Below, piece by piece: positions 1 to 12,929 of a DNA stretch of 64,000 bases. This DNA comes from Coprinellus micaceus (Eukaryota > Basidiomycota > Agaricomycetes > Agaricales > Psathyrellaceae). Location: NCBI GenBank assembly GCA_951394405.1, contig OX596334.1, positions 5,270,001 through 5,334,000 of the forward strand, read 5' to 3'. The notes beneath the pieces are model-generated. The model saw only the letters and a program-made list of their open reading frames with translations, searched no databases and had not been told where the DNA came from. How positions within the stretch are numbered: position 1 is the stretch's first letter; each line of letters opens with the position of its first letter. Both the position numbers and the translations under genes were made by a program.

Positions 1-1265
1 CGATTTGGGTGGCCTGGACGGAGGCGTACACCAGAGGAGTGTTGGGTGTGCGAGGGTAAGTCATGGGGACAACATGAAGGCTCCGAGCGATGTGAGGTAA
101 GATTATACTTGGTCAGTATCTCTAGCACGATTTGCCACAGTACTACTTACATATGAATATATTCGCTTTTCGACTCGAGACTCCGCCCGACTCGAGAGCA
201 CGGGGTGACGCCAAGATCTCGCAGGAATATGAAATGTAGGTCAGGAGGTATTCTTTTGAAATACTGATGATATCGATTCGATAAGGCGCCGTATCCACCT
301 CATTCGCGAGGAACCTAAGACAAGGATGAATACACTGGATTCCTTCGATAAAACGGGTTGCAGCATCACTTACATTTGTCCTGTGGGTTTGTCCTGTGAT
401 GTAGATAATGTCTGTGTGTTCCGAGGCATGTGAGATCAATGGGATCGATGTAGCATGCCCGGATCGGGGCTTTCACCACTACACGTAGAGGTACCCATCC
501 AAAGCGAACACCCACGAATATATGGTGCTTTATCCCTGTTTGACTTGAGCGTTCGGGTTGTGCATCCGGGCATCTATTCCATCACCACCTTCCCCATTCT
601 CCGCCTTCGTTCCGACCTTTGTCTTCGTTCGGGGCAGCCGTTGATAGTGATGATGGAACTCGTGACCCTTGCATCTCAGGAGTGCTGTCCCCAACCTGCT
701 GGGCGTTCGTGACTTTACACGTGAACCCATGTAAATTTCGTCGAAGAGACACTACAATTCAAATAGAGAGATAGTGTTTCAATTCAATTGCACTTTTGTA
801 GTCCTACAGGGTGAGGGAAGGGGCCGGCGACTGCGAGGATGGAAGGCCGTTCTGCCTGCAGACCCATTGGCTCATTTATTAGAGGCAATTCAAAAGGCTA
901 CCATAGCTGAAAGGGGTGGGTAACTGGATATAAAAACGGGTGGGAGTCACAAGGGACTGCCACTGGGGGATCGGGGGAGAACCAGCAGGGCTGGATGACT
1001 GCGAGCGGATCGGGGGAAGGGCAGGACGGCTGCGAAGGGGTGAGGAGCCGGGAATAACATAGTTACATTCAGAAAGTTCCTGTACATATCGTTGGTGGTT
1101 GATGAGGACATACTCTTTGATGCTGAAGTCGCCCATGACCCCCGAAGCCATGTTGAGCGCCAATTTGGAGGGGCATAGTGACCACGATGAAACGAAGGGA
1201 AGGCATGTCAGCCTTCCAAGGAGACATCAGTCGATACAAATATCATACGCACTGTCGTCTGACTA
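1..1265. other. No supported gene; unique-looking left edge
   Basis: Only short unsupported reading frames occur here, with no recognisable domain and no convincing chain of splice sites. The stretch from about 880 bp onward begins to resemble the GGAAGG-rich repeat family that follows. I see no coding feature. Confidence 0.5.
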
Positions 1266-3220
1266 GGTAGGGTGTCAGCAATGCCCTCCAGAAGGTGGCT
1301 GAGGGCTGATTTGGAAGGGTGTAGTGGCTGCGGGGATGTGAGGGGAGGCAGGTCAACCTTCCACAAGTTGTAAGATCAATAGGAATACAATATACGCACC
1401 CAGCGTTCGCTTAATGTGTCCCCAAGGATGGCGAAGTCACCCATGCCTTCCGGAACATCATTAGGTGCTGATATGGAATGATACGATGCCTGCAAAAAGG
1501 TGATGGGAAGGCACACCGGCCTTCCTACCCTAAGAAACCTTGTAGGATTTTTGTATATGCCATTCGAGCCCACTCAATACGCTTTACCCGGTCCAGCAGC
1601 CGCTGGTGCCCTCCAGAACGTGATAGTGGGCCAGTTTGGAAGGGTGTGGTGACCATGGGGATGCAAGGGGAGGGCGACTATGCCCTCCAGAAAGTGGCTG
1701 AGGGCCGATTTGGAAGGGTGCAGCGGCCGCGGAGATGCGAGGGTAGTGATGGTCAAGGGTTTTGAAAACCCGCCGGGTTTGCGGGAAGGGTATGCGCGGG
1801 TACGGGTACGGGTAGACGTCTGCATACCCGTGGTGTTTAAAACGAGCCCAAGAACACCCAAAACGGACAGAAACTCGGAGGGTTATGAGTGAATTACCAA
1901 ATTACTCATATCTCTGTCATTTCTCATCCGTTTTGGCTATTCTTGGGCTTGTTCGACGCGGGAAACCCGCCGGGTTGCGGGTCAGGGTTCCCACGGGTAC
2001 GGGAACGGGTCGCTGCGCCGCTACCCGCGGGTTACCCGTGACCATCACTATGCGAGGGGAGGGCAGGTCAGCCTTCCATAAGTCGTAAAATCAATAGGAA
2101 TATCATACACACACCCAGTGTTTACTTAATGTGTCCCCAAGGATGGCGAAGTCACCCATGCCTTCCGGAACGTCATTAGGTGCCGATATGGAGCGATACG
2201 ATGCCTGCGAAGGGTCGATGGGAAGGCATGTCGGCCTTCCTGACCGAAGAAATTTGGCAGGAAACTCCTACGCATCACCCGGGCCCGTTGAATACACTCT
2301 ACACGGTTGAGCGGCCGCTGGTGCCCTCCAGAACATGATAGAGGGTCGGTTTGGAAGGGTGTGGTGACCACCAGGACACAAGGGGAGGGCGACTCACCCT
2401 TCCCGGATTGATACAATCAACGGAAATATCGTACGCGCACTCCGTGCTCAATGTGAATACTTTGTACTGGTTTGGGGGTCAGTGTTGCCTTCCAGAACGT
2501 GGTTGAGAGCCCATTTGGAGGGGTGCGGTGACTGTGCAGATGCAAGAGGAAGGCGAGTTAGCCTTCTCAGAATTGTAATATGAATAGAAACATAGCATAC
2601 ACCTCTAGCATTCGCTGAGTGCGCCCCTGAAGGTGGCGAAGTCGCCAATGCCTTCCATAACACGGTTTGGTGTTGATTTGGAAGGGTGGGATGACTGCAC
2701 AAAGGCGATGGGAGGGCATGTTGGCCTTCCTAACCTAAGAAATTTGGTGGGAAATTTCTACGCATCATCCTAGCCCGTTGAATACGCTCTACCCGTTTGA
2801 GCAGCTGCTGGTGCCCTCCAGAATGTGATAGAGGGTCGGTTTGGAAGCGTGTGGTGACCACCGGGACACAAGGGGAGGGCGACTCACTCTTCCCATTTAT
2901 AAAAACAATAGACATATAAACCGAAGGCCAATTTGGAAGAGCAGAATGACTGCAAGGAGGTAAGGGGAAGGAAATTCAACCTTCCCAGAATTGTACACTC
3001 AATAGAAACATAGCACACACACCTGACGTTTGTTGAGTTTGTTTCCTATGGTAGCGAAGTTGCCAGTGCCCTTCAGAACGTGGTAGGGTGCCAATCCAGA
3101 ACGGTATGATGCCTGCCAATCGGTGACTGGAAGTCATGCCAACCTTCCTGACATACAAGATATAGGGATTGTTGGTGCCGTTGAATGTGCTCCGTCTCGC
3201 TGGAGGTCACTCATACCCTC
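1266..3220. repeat. Complex tandem/dispersed repeat array
   Basis: Related segments recur in the same orientation. One begins with a CCCTCCAGAA-type block followed by GGAAGGGTG and AGGGGAGGGC, near 1280, 1680, 2325, 2490 and 2815. A second contains CCCCAAGGATGGCGAAGTC followed by CCTTCCGGAAC, near 1420 and 2140, with diverged copies near 2630 and 3050. The two block types alternate, so the array looks like a higher-order repeat with units of several hundred bases. The spacing of the two best copies is about 715 bp, inflated by the 307-bp MITE inserted between them. No coding potential is evident. It may be a degenerate subtelomeric or satellite-like array. Confidence 0.7.
1744..2050. mobile_element. 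hAT-type MITE, 307 bp, with 8-bp target duplication
   Basis: The termini are inverted: TAGTGATGGTCA at the left and TGACCATCACTA at the right. The element is flanked by identical 8-bp direct repeats TGCGAGGG (1736-1743 and 2051-2058). The 8-bp duplication and the TAGTG-type terminus match the hAT superfamily. Inside the termini lie G/C-rich subterminal runs of CGGGTACGGGT type, also inverted at the two ends. It contains no transposase, so it would need one supplied in trans. It interrupts a copy of the surrounding repeat array, so it is younger than the array. Confidence 0.85.
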
Positions 3221-3933
3221 TAGAGCGTAGGGCGTAGGTGGGGGCCAATAGTATAGAAGGGCGCGATGACTTCGAGAGAAGCGCTGTCCTACAAAACTTG
3301 GCAGGGCGTCAACGTCGCTTAAAAAAAGGAAGGGAAAAGGAGACTTGGGCCTAGGCGGAATCGAACTCGCCGTGCATATGCTGTAGCATACTTCCACAGC
3401 CCATTAGACTATCATCATCAGGTACTCCATGACGAAAGGGCAGGGCAATGTAAGGTGTGTTAAAACAATGCAAAGTTTGATCAAGCATAAAATGTAGGGA
3501 ATACTTCCAGGGGGCTTGACACGTTCATGTATGAGAGGGTAGTCCTGATTATCTCTGCAAAGCACGTAATTCATCGCCTCCTTGAGCTCGTTAGCCGACC
3601 GGGATATCAACACCAGCAGTCTGGTGGCGACCCTCTATGGCCAAAATGTGCGATATTTGACCAAGGCAGGTCATTCTCCCCTCTTCTGACACAGGAGCTC
3701 GGCCCTGTCATCCTGCCCAACCCCCCAAGCTCCGGAGACCCTTACATTTGAAGGCGGCGCTGGTGAAGGCGAGCACCTCCAGCACACCTATACTTATTCC
3801 CCAGAAATGAAGGCTCTGCGTGCCCGCCAACCGGCGATCAATCAATGGGTTCCGGAACTGATCGCCGATCCCCCCCACCCAACGCAGACACCCTCCCCCT
3901 TAACGTAGACACCTTCTCCGGAGGGGGTCTTCG
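3221..3933. other. Intergenic, no gene supported
   Basis: No recognisable coding region. A minus-strand stretch at about 3350-3415 carries sequences resembling Pol III A and B boxes but does not fold as a tRNA (see rejected items). The rest shows nothing I can name. Confidence 0.4.
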
Positions 3934-4719
3934 TTGCCCCGCCAAACGTCCGGCCTCCATGCCGGGCACTGGGCGCGGATCTCGCCGGCGACGCGTCTGA
4001 CGACGCGTCGATCGCGAGCCCCTCTCTTCACTGCCATTACCATCATCATCATCGTCGTCGCCCTCCGCTCATCGTCGTCATCGTCGACGTTCTCCCTTCC
4101 CCGCCATTGCCCCGCTCCCATCGTCGTCGTCATCCCGCCTTTCACCAATTGCGGCGTCGTCGTCATCCCGCCCTTCACCAACCGCGTGCTGCTCCCTCCA
4201 TCGTCGTCATCCCGCCTTTTACCAATCGCGGCGTCGTCGTCATCCCACCTTTTACCAATCGCGGCGTCGTCGTCATCCCGCCTTTTACCAATCGCGGCGT
4301 CGTCGTCATCCCGCCTTTTACCAATCGCGGCGTCGTCGTCATCCCGCCTTGCACCAATCGTGCGCCGCTCCCTCCGCGATCATCATCACCCCGCCGTTCA
4401 CCAATCGCACCCCGTTCCTTTCGCCGTCGTCGTCACCGCCACTCCCTTCGTCATCATCATCAACCACGCCCACGATCGTCGTCACCCCGCCGTTCACCAA
4501 CCGCACTTCGCTCTCTTCCTCACCACTCCGCCGTCTTTCATCTTCCTTTTCCACTGCCATCGTCACCACCGCCCCGCCGTTACTGAATACGCTTTCCCTT
4601 CTGCGATCTGCGTCGTCACTGCCAGCCATCGCCAAGATCGGGCTCGATCGCCCTTTCCACCACACTCCTCCGCCACCGTTGTCGCCCGCCCTTTGCCAAT
4701 AGCGCGGCGTCTCCACTGA
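3934..4719. repeat. 33-bp minisatellite and CGT/CAT-rich low-complexity tract
   Basis: A 33-bp unit containing GTCGTCATCCCGCC and TTTACCAATCGCGGC repeats at about 4130-4360, and diverged copies continue to about 4500. Because 33 is a multiple of three, several frames on both strands stay open: one gives an 11-residue repeat VVVIPPFTNRG, the opposite strand MTTTPRLVKGG, another a serine-rich repeat. The resulting reading frame of about 260 codons is best read as a by-product of the repeat. I see no domain, signal or splice structure suggesting a protein. Confidence 0.65.
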
Positions 4720-5180
4720 TCGGCGACATCCCCTACCTCACCTCACCCTCACCTTGGGCGACATACCTACATGCCTTGCACGATCTTCCAATACCCCTTC
4801 CTGTAGAATTAGACGCTCAATTGTATTAGCCTATAACTTGAATATATCTGCTCGTTCACTCACCCGTCCAACACCACATGTATGTTCCATGGGTGATGAG
4901 CTGGCATCCGCTCACCCAATCCAGCCACGCTCTGTACCGCCTGTAAGATGTAAATCAAGACTTATACATTCCTTTGTCACTCTACGAATGAAATCTCAAC
5001 CCCGCCTAGACCCAATGTTCGGGAATGAGACTTGAGACTGCACTGTGGGCGTCCTGCCACTGGGGTGAGGCACCACCTGTCTCTCTGTTGTCTCATCGTT
5101 CATCACACAACCTCTGTACAGCTCTATATAGCATTGAACCCCACAATATCCAAACCGCCCAGCAGTGAATCTCTGTTCAT

Positions 5181-5333
5181 CGTTCCACCCAGCGCCTAAC
5201 GCCACGAGATTGCCGCTCATCGTCCTGCCCAGCGCCTAACGCCACGAGATTGCCGCTCATCGTCCTGCCCAGCGCCTAACGCCACGAGATTGCCGGTCCT
5301 GCCCGGCGCCTAACGCCACAAGATCGCCGCTCG
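5181..5333. repeat. 40-bp tandem repeat, about 3.8 copies
   Basis: A 40-bp unit containing CGTCCTGCCCAGCGCCTAAC and GCCACGAGATTGCCGCTCAT starts at 5181, 5221 and 5261. A shortened, diverged fourth copy follows to about 5333. It lies about 500 bp upstream of the helicase start. Confidence 0.85.
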
Positions 5334-5825
5334 GTCCCGCAGTCCGGTAAGATCGAGCGAAATCTCCGTCCTTGAACACACATCACATCATTGCTATTTG
5401 ACGTTTAATTAGAAGCACTACCCCTGATCGACACTGGCGACAAGGTTTTTCGCCCAACTGGGCTGCGCTCTGAATGACAGCACGGTCCCGAGCCAACTGA
5501 ATTCTTTAATTAAACTTCACCGCCAAAAACGGACCGGCCACACCGCTGTCCAAAATCTTGTTGAACAGGATTTTTGGCACCCCGCCACAACAGAACACGA
5601 GCTTCCCTGTCACAAATCTCGTTCAACAGATTTCTTTCATAACTCCACCGCATATAGTCACGCAAATGAAAACAGATATAGAAGCAGGACAGAGCCGGCT
5701 GTCCCAGCCGCCGTTCATTCCTCCCCTTTCCCTGCCTCTGTGCGCCGGATTCCAGCGCACACTGTGCCTCCACGCCTCCCCGCTTCCTCTGGACTAGAGC
5801 CTATGTTGGTCTTGGCTACGTCACA

Positions 5826-8800
5826 ATGGAGCCAAAACGTGTCTCCACCCCTCATCCAGACCCATCACCGTGAGTCTTTCCCGATCCTCATTTGTGCTCA
5901 TTGCTAACGTGGGAGAGAGGTCAGATCTAAGCGTGCTCGCTTAGACCAAGCTGAAGTTCCAAGCATTGGGGAACTCGAAACGCCGCCCTCTGTTGTGAGA
6001 CTGAGCCTTGCTAATGTTCATCTCACCTTCTAAATGATACCTCAGGCTGTAGCCCTCGTTGCCTCCGGCTCTACTACATCTCTTGAAGAGTCCAGCCCAA
6101 AGCCAGTCGCCACCGTGAGTGCTCTCCTCTAACCGTCGTCTGTACATCGTTCTGAAAGTGGAACTTATCCAGGTCACCGGCGAGCTGAAGTCTCATCCAC
6201 AACTTGAACTACTAGGCCTCATCATCAACCAGAAACACAAAATCCTTCTCTGTAAAACATGCGAGCATATGGTGAACCCCGCCGCCATCAGGGACCATCT
6301 CAAGAGCCATACAAACAAATATCTTCCTACCCAGAAGGAAATCAACCCAGCACTTCACATCGTCAAAGAGATGCTCGCCTCACCTGAACGTCCCATCATA
6401 CTGCTTCCTCCCATTGAAGGATTGAAGCTCCACAAGGATTATTATGGATGTCCGTCCTGCAACCAGGCCTGGGGCAGAAAGCCTGGCCTCACTGGCTGCT
6501 CGAACGGCGCTTGCACGAACCACGGCAAATCAGCCGCCTGGTTCACCACCTGGGCACAGAGATTTAAGAATAACAGCAATAGCCCCTACTTTGCCGTACT
6601 CCCTCCGGCGACCACAGTCCCACAACCTTTACCCCAGACCAGCCTCTATGAGCTGTACGACAGAACCCGAGAACGTTTGTCCTTTGATTGCCAGCACTCC
6701 ATCCAAGCCCAAGATCTCATGAAACGCAAGTATATTGTCGACATGGGCTGGGAGAAACTGCTTGAGCACCTACACCTCACACAGAAAGAGGCATCGGAAA
6801 TCTTCTCTTATGCGCGGGACGAGACTGCCATCAGGAACTACCTCACTCGGAACATAACTGATATGCTCAGCGACATGCAGGACAACCTTCAGTCCGACTC
6901 TTTCCTTCGACATGAGATTGGACGTCGCCCACCCACCCAACACAACGAGATGCACCATGTCGTCCACAAGGTCGTATCAGAGCCCACCCTCGCACGCTAC
7001 GCCAAACATATTGTCCACCTTATCATGTATCTCCGCTACGCGGTGGACAATCGCCTCCCCACCGCAATTCCAGAGCCGGTGCAATCGTTGGCGATGGAGC
7101 TATGGACGATCACCCCCGAACAGCGCGAGGAGTATCACATCACACCTGAAGAGGAGCAGGCCATGCACGACGATGACATCCCTGAACCTGTCGATGCCGA
7201 TGGAGAGCCTATCCAAGATCACGAAGAGGAATGTGTGAGCGTCATTGGCCAACAGTCGCTGTTGACACTGGGCCCTACCCAAGAGAGGGTCCGTGAAATG
7301 CTTCGCCAGCTCATCTTTTTCATCCCAGCCAGCTCCAAGGAGGCCACCTTCCATTCTCCCATCGTCCAGTTTATTATCCTCGCTTCAACGCATCCAACGG
7401 ACGGCTGGGTCTCTACCAGTCAGATCACCCAGCAAATGGCCGCGGTGCTATGTGTCTGTCGACTCGTACTTTCAGACAATATCATAAGCTTGAGTATTGC
7501 AAACAGCACGCTCCACGCCGAGTAAGACCCTCGTCCCTTGTGTCCGTCCTGTTGCTGACAACGCATTCTTGACAAGGTCCATCAAAGTCCTCAATCCCGC
7601 CCTCTCCTACGAGAGGCAAGGGCCGCTCCCCACCATCTACACCACTCTGCGAACCATTGGGGCGTTCAAGGGTGCGGAGCAAGGCACCACCTACTTCAGC
7701 TCCCCCGACTGGACTGCGACATCCGCGTACAACGGGAGCAACATCGTCCATGTCGCCCACATACGGTCGATGGTGCAGACCCTCTGTGATGGGGTCCAAA
7801 ACGAGCTTAACAGTCTGCTCTTCCACCAGCCGCACTTTGAGATCGACCGGACCCAGGCCATCTTTGACAAGCCTAGGAACACCGCGAGCGGCTACTGCTT
7901 CCTCGACGATGCTCGCAACAGCTGGCACGGACGTCAGACCCTGGTCGAGTACATGTTGAGCACCGACAAGGTCGCCGAAGCTTACATCGAGCACGTCTTT
8001 GTTGACGGCGAGGAGCGCGTCCAATGGAAGCGACACCAGATCCGAATCCTCCGGAAACGCATCTACGAGGTCCAGAACAAGCTCGTCGCGCTCATCATGG
8101 TCACCTACGGCGCTCCCGCTCGAGGGACTGAGCTCGCCTCACACCTGCTTCGTAACGTTCCGAATGGCAGTATAAGGAACTTCTTCCACAATTTCGGTAC
8201 TACCTTCCTTCGAGGCTCGTATAACAAGACGACAAACATGACCGGTCTTGATCAAAATATGGCACAAGCGCCCCTACCCGAGGTCGCTTGGCTTTTCATC
8301 CGGTTCAGTATCTTCATCCGTCCCTTGTATACGGAAATACAGCTAGTACTGTTCCCAACGCAGAAAATGGCTTGGGAAAGTCACTTCAAGCTCTTCTTCG
8401 GTCTCACCTCCCCCTTTGAATCCTCTAACCTCAGCCTCTGCCTCGAGAAGATGAGTAAAAGCACGATCAAAATCAGGATCAACCCGTCCTGGCACAGGCA
8501 ATTCATGTCGTTCATCAGTACCCAGCGCGAGGAGGAGTTTCCTCTCAAGCCCTCCAACTCTAGTCTCGCAGAGCAAATGGGCCACACAGGGAAGGTCGAG
8601 CTCCAGCATTACGGCCTGGACGACAATCTACCACCCAATACCGACTATCAAGGCTTGAAAAACTGCATCATGACCAGCGGCATCTTCCACAGGATCTTTG
8701 GTCTGGGCACAGAGATTATTGACAATGTCCACCGCATCAGAAAGGGGACCGATGGACTACCTGTCCTTGAGCCCAGCCCCAGCCAGGTCGGGGAAGGCGG

Positions 8801-10882
8801 ACTTTCTACGCAAGCTCTGGAAATCGCCGTGCTCGCCATGGCCCGGAACATACTCCCCACCCTCATTAACTCCACTCAGCGTTGTGTACAAGAGTCCCAT
8901 GCAGCTGTCGTTCATCTCTTTTGTCCCACAAAGATCAAGGCAGACACGACATACCCTGGCGTTAGCACTGTTGTCGATGTCACTCCCTCCCTGGTTATGC
9001 GGCTCAGAGACTTTTTCGATGCACCTCACTCGACCATGGGCTTCAAGGATCACAATCAAGCTCAAGCTACCCAGATCACTGTCGACGCCAAGGAGTCCCT
9101 CCTGCTCGTTACAGCCACTGGTTCAGGAAAGACGCTCCCAGGCATCCTGGCATCACGCTACTATGACGCCCATGACAAGGTCACTGTGTACATCGTGCCA
9201 TACAATGCCATGCACGAACAGTTCCACAAGCGCTTGACCGATGCCGGAATCTCCAACTCTTCCTGGAGCATGGATACCACACTTGACAATACAACACGCA
9301 ACGTCATCGCTACATGCGACATGGCTATCACCCCTCAATTCATCGCTTTTCTTCATGCACTAATCGATGCCAAGCGCCTTGTCCGCGTCATATTCGATGA
9401 GGCCCATCTCATCCTTTTACACCAGAGCTTTCGACAGGTCATGCATCAACTGCAGTTCTTGGCCGTCCTAGGTGTTCAAGTCATTCTATTGACTGCTACT
9501 TTGCCTGTCGCCCTCCAACCAAAGCTTCTCGCAGATGTAGGGTTGACCACCGCCATTGTTCTGCGTGGCGTCACTGCCCGTCCAAATATCTCGTACAATG
9601 TCACACGTGTTAGAAAGCGCTCCGAAGTCCATGAAAGGGTCGTGTCCCTCACGAGGGAGCTCCTCACTGCGTCACAAGTCGGGAAAATACTCATCTTCTG
9701 CAAGCAAATCCACGAGACCAAGGGCTTTGCTGAGGCGCTCGGTGCTGAAGCGTGCTACGCTTCGCTTGGACCCGACTCTATCCGGGCTCTCCTCACACGC
9801 TTTCGGTCCGGAGACGTGCGCTGCATCGCTACTACATGCGTACTTGGAGTAGGGCTCGATGTACCTGGAGTCACCCATGTCATTCATGCTGGAAACCCCA
9901 GAAACATTATAGACTTTGCACAAGACACCGGGAGAGCCGGCAGGGACGCCGATACGAAACAGGCATACTCCATCCTCGTTTCAGAACCCATTCCCGTTAT
10001 CATTGGCGAGGGAGGCGATCCCTCAGTGCGATCCATGGAGCAGTACATTGAAAACGAAAAGTTGTGCCGACGAGTTGCATTGCAAGAGCCACTGGACGGT
10101 GGTGCCCTCCCTTGCTCTGCCATTGGTCCCGAATCACATTTCTGTGATGTTTGTACCAGAGCCAGCAACCGACAAGTACAGCTCTATACGCTCCCCCTCC
10201 CGTCGGCCCAGTCTCGCGGTTTGCCAACTGCGCCCGCCGCTGTTCAGCCCGTCCCTGTCCGCAACGGCGGTCCCACACAGCATATAGCCTCTACCCACGC
10301 CGCTCTGGCCCAGGCCAAACCCCTCCCACACAGCGACCTGTATCGTCTTCTCCATCAATTCATCGCAGCATTTACCGACCGCTGCATCGTTTGTCATATT
10401 CGAAAAGAATCTGACAACCATGACTTTGTTGCTCAACACGTCCGACCCGTCCCAAACATCTTACAGACGTACACCAACCATAAGAATGCCTGCGTCCAAT
10501 CGCTGAAAAAGGGTACCTGCTTCCACTGCTTCCTCCCCCAACAGGTCAGTAAGGTCTCGATCCAATTGTCGAATTAGACCCTCATTTCCATTACTAGGGC
10601 GATTACACGGACGAAAAAGGTTGCACTGCCCGCATCCATAGGTGGGTAGACGAAGGGGAACACTGCGACACACCTGCCGTCCTTTTTGATACTGCAGTTG
10701 CCTTGGTGTTCTTGAAACAACACTCCAAGCAAATTTTACCACCGCAGGCGGGGGATCTGGAATCGCAATCGGGCCGGAACAGCTACTTCTCATGGCTAAC
10801 CAAGACACCTTCTCCAGGAGAACCCATCAACCTTCTCACATTAATTAGAATCCTAGCTACGCAACTGCACGTCACTGTATAA
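5826..10882 (+). CDS. OrsD-like zinc finger / RecQ-type DEAH helicase (telomere-linked helicase-like)
   Basis: Six exons fit with consistent phases: 5826-5869, 5925-5994, 6046-6114, 6173-7521, 7577-10544, 10598-10882, giving about 1594 aa. The first residues hold a likely basic nuclear signal (MEPKRV, then SKRARLD across intron 1). Residues about 75-200 resemble the fungal OrsD-type domain: LLCKTC, then H and H, then a second cluster YGCPSC with further Cys. The superfamily 2 helicase core follows: TATGSGKT (about 1023), FDEAH (about 1118), TATLP, and a C-terminal lobe with GVGLDVPGV and QDTGRAGRD (about 1294). All catalytic motifs look intact. The end is a Cys/His-rich module (CIVC, CFHC). 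RecQ-type helicases unwind DNA in the nucleus. This architecture resembles fungal subtelomeric helicases, but a telomeric role is inference. The C-terminal module is repeated in the next gene. Confidence 0.85.
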
Positions 10883-10962
10883 TACACTTCATATAAATAC
10901 ACCTTGAGGTGGGCGATAAAAACCGTATCCCCTTCCTTCCCCTCCTCTACGCTCTCCACCAT

Positions 10963-12422
10963 ATGGACACGGTTACCTACCACTCCTCCAGATGCGTCAA
11001 CTGCGACCATTCGCTACTCGATGAACGCCATGCATATAAGTGTTTGGTTCAATCTCTCACCATAACCGTGACCCCTGGGGTCAGGCCCTCTCTCGCTCAA
11101 CGGACCAAGGGTACCAACTTTGAATGTCCATATTGTCAACGTTTGGATCGGGATGCTCGACACCATGCCGTGAGATCGCCTCGGCGCCCCGAGCGTATTA
11201 TATTTTGACGTTTTACACAGAAACATCTGTTGACTTGCGCCAACGGCCACGACCAAGACGGTGAAAGGTACTGCATCCTTTTATCTTTTCCTCACCCTAT
11301 GTCTGTGCTAACACTTCCCTAGCTCGGATTCCTCCTCCAACACTACGTCCTCTGCCCTACTCTTCCGCATACCACAAGGCTCGAGATCAGCCCTCCCCTC
11401 CCAAGGCACTTCCTCGTCAACTTCAAATCTCACCAAGCCTACTCGGTCCAACCCTGGCCAGCCCTCGGGTCCCCCCGTTTTCTCAACGCCAGCTCCCAAG
11501 TCCAGCTTTAAAAGGACCAGCGAAACGTATGCGAGCACCCCTGTCCTCGGAAAGCGTTTCAAAGCAGACGTTGGCATGGCCTCATCTTCTTCCTCCTCCC
11601 CCTCCTCCTCCTCCTCACACTTGCCCTTCCACTCCTCTCCGTCCCTCAAGCTAGCAACCCCTAACCCATCCATACGCCCTTCCTCCTCCGCCTCAACCAC
11701 TGTCATGCGTGGCCCCTCTGGAAGGCCACTCACCCTCGCCGAGGACGGCGTTCCCTGGCAGGCCGTCTATACCCTAGCCAACCTCCTTGGCGACAAGTAT
11801 TGTGCATGCTGCTACACCCTCAACGAAATGAACGTCGACCACTCCACCAACAGTTGCCGGTGGAGCCAACCAGACGGTGGTTACAAAGACTTCAGGAGGG
11901 GCCTGGAACACAAAAATAAAACCTGTTACAGATGCAATATCCCTGGTGGAGTGAGTCCTTTAAACGCTCTCCCCTGTCCCCTTTGCTCATTCTAAACTCC
12001 CCTAGCTTTATTTCCAGGGCGACAATGGACAAGCGATCACCTTTCACCATGACGGCGACTACGCGCAATGCCATTTAGAAGATTCGATCCTCCTTGTCCC
12101 CTTCATCTTCAAAACACGTCGCCAATGGAATGACCATAACCCTCCCATGATGGCTCTTGCAAAGTTTCTTACGGGACGTCCGGGCACCAATAAGCTCGAC
12201 TTCACCACAATCACCGATGACGCGTTCCTCAACTGGCTTAGATACTCGCCCAAGATCCAAACTCTTCCTCCGGTACTCGTCATGCTCTGGGCCCTCGTTG
12301 AGCATCGTGGACTGCCAAACTCCTCCAACTTCAAGCAGTACAACCTCGGACTTCCACTCACCACCCAATCTGACCCAGCGATCGAGGAGGAAGCTGATGG
12401 TTTCTCAGGAGAACTCATATAA
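10963..12422 (+). CDS. Zinc-finger protein sharing the helicase's C-terminal Cys-rich module
   Basis: Exons 10963-11169, 11221-11267, 11323-11950 and 12020-12422 join in phase. The N-terminus has CVNC and FECPYC followed by H and KHLLTC, a compact zinc-binding region. A Ser-rich linker of about 120 residues follows. The C-terminal half has CACC, a spaced H and C, CYRC, then H and C, followed by a hydrophobic segment (FLNWLRYSP, then ALVEHRG). The same order occurs at the C-terminus of the preceding helicase (CIVC, H, C, CFHC, C, then FSWLTKTP and IRILATQL). The gene lies 80 bp downstream in the same direction. It has no helicase motifs. It may be a partner or decoy derived from the helicase tail, or the helicase may have gained this domain by fusion. 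Function unknown. Confidence 0.75.
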
Positions 12423-12929
12423 ACGCACACACCTGCATTTTCAGCATCATGCATTCGCGCTCGTCTCACGCTTCTTTCTGCTCTCCTTGTCATTCACCCT
12501 CTGTATCATATGAACTTTTTCTCGGGTCCTTACAGTATTCATTTGCAGCAAAGCTTCGGTCCCAATTGTATCCATTCCAGAACCACGTTACTCATGGATC
12601 TGACGGAAAGTCAACACACCTACATGTAGATCCCAAACCCCTTCGAGTTCCGCACATGTAGATTCTTAATTACGTCCGCGTTGATCATACCCCTACATGT
12701 AGCCTCGTAATCGACTTTTGATCCATCACCCTCCATCACCCTTCCGCAACGCCCAGTGTGGCAAACACTCCACCCCTTCCACCACACCCCAATATCGTAC
12801 GTTTCCAGGGTCGGGTCATCCCTTGAATCGCAATCCCCCATTGTCTGTTCCCTCTTGCCTCCCACCTCTTCAGTCATGGGTACGCCTGTTCACAATCTGC
12901 CTGATGACCCTTCCCCAGGCTCAATCTAA

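Noticed and set aside
3350..3415. Minus-strand tRNA-like stretch with TAGTCTAATGGG (A-box-like) and AGTTCGATTCC (B-box-like), followed by T-rich DNA
   Set aside because: Acceptor and D stems do not pair, the T stem is imperfect and the candidate anticodon loop lacks U33. At best a tRNA-derived relic.
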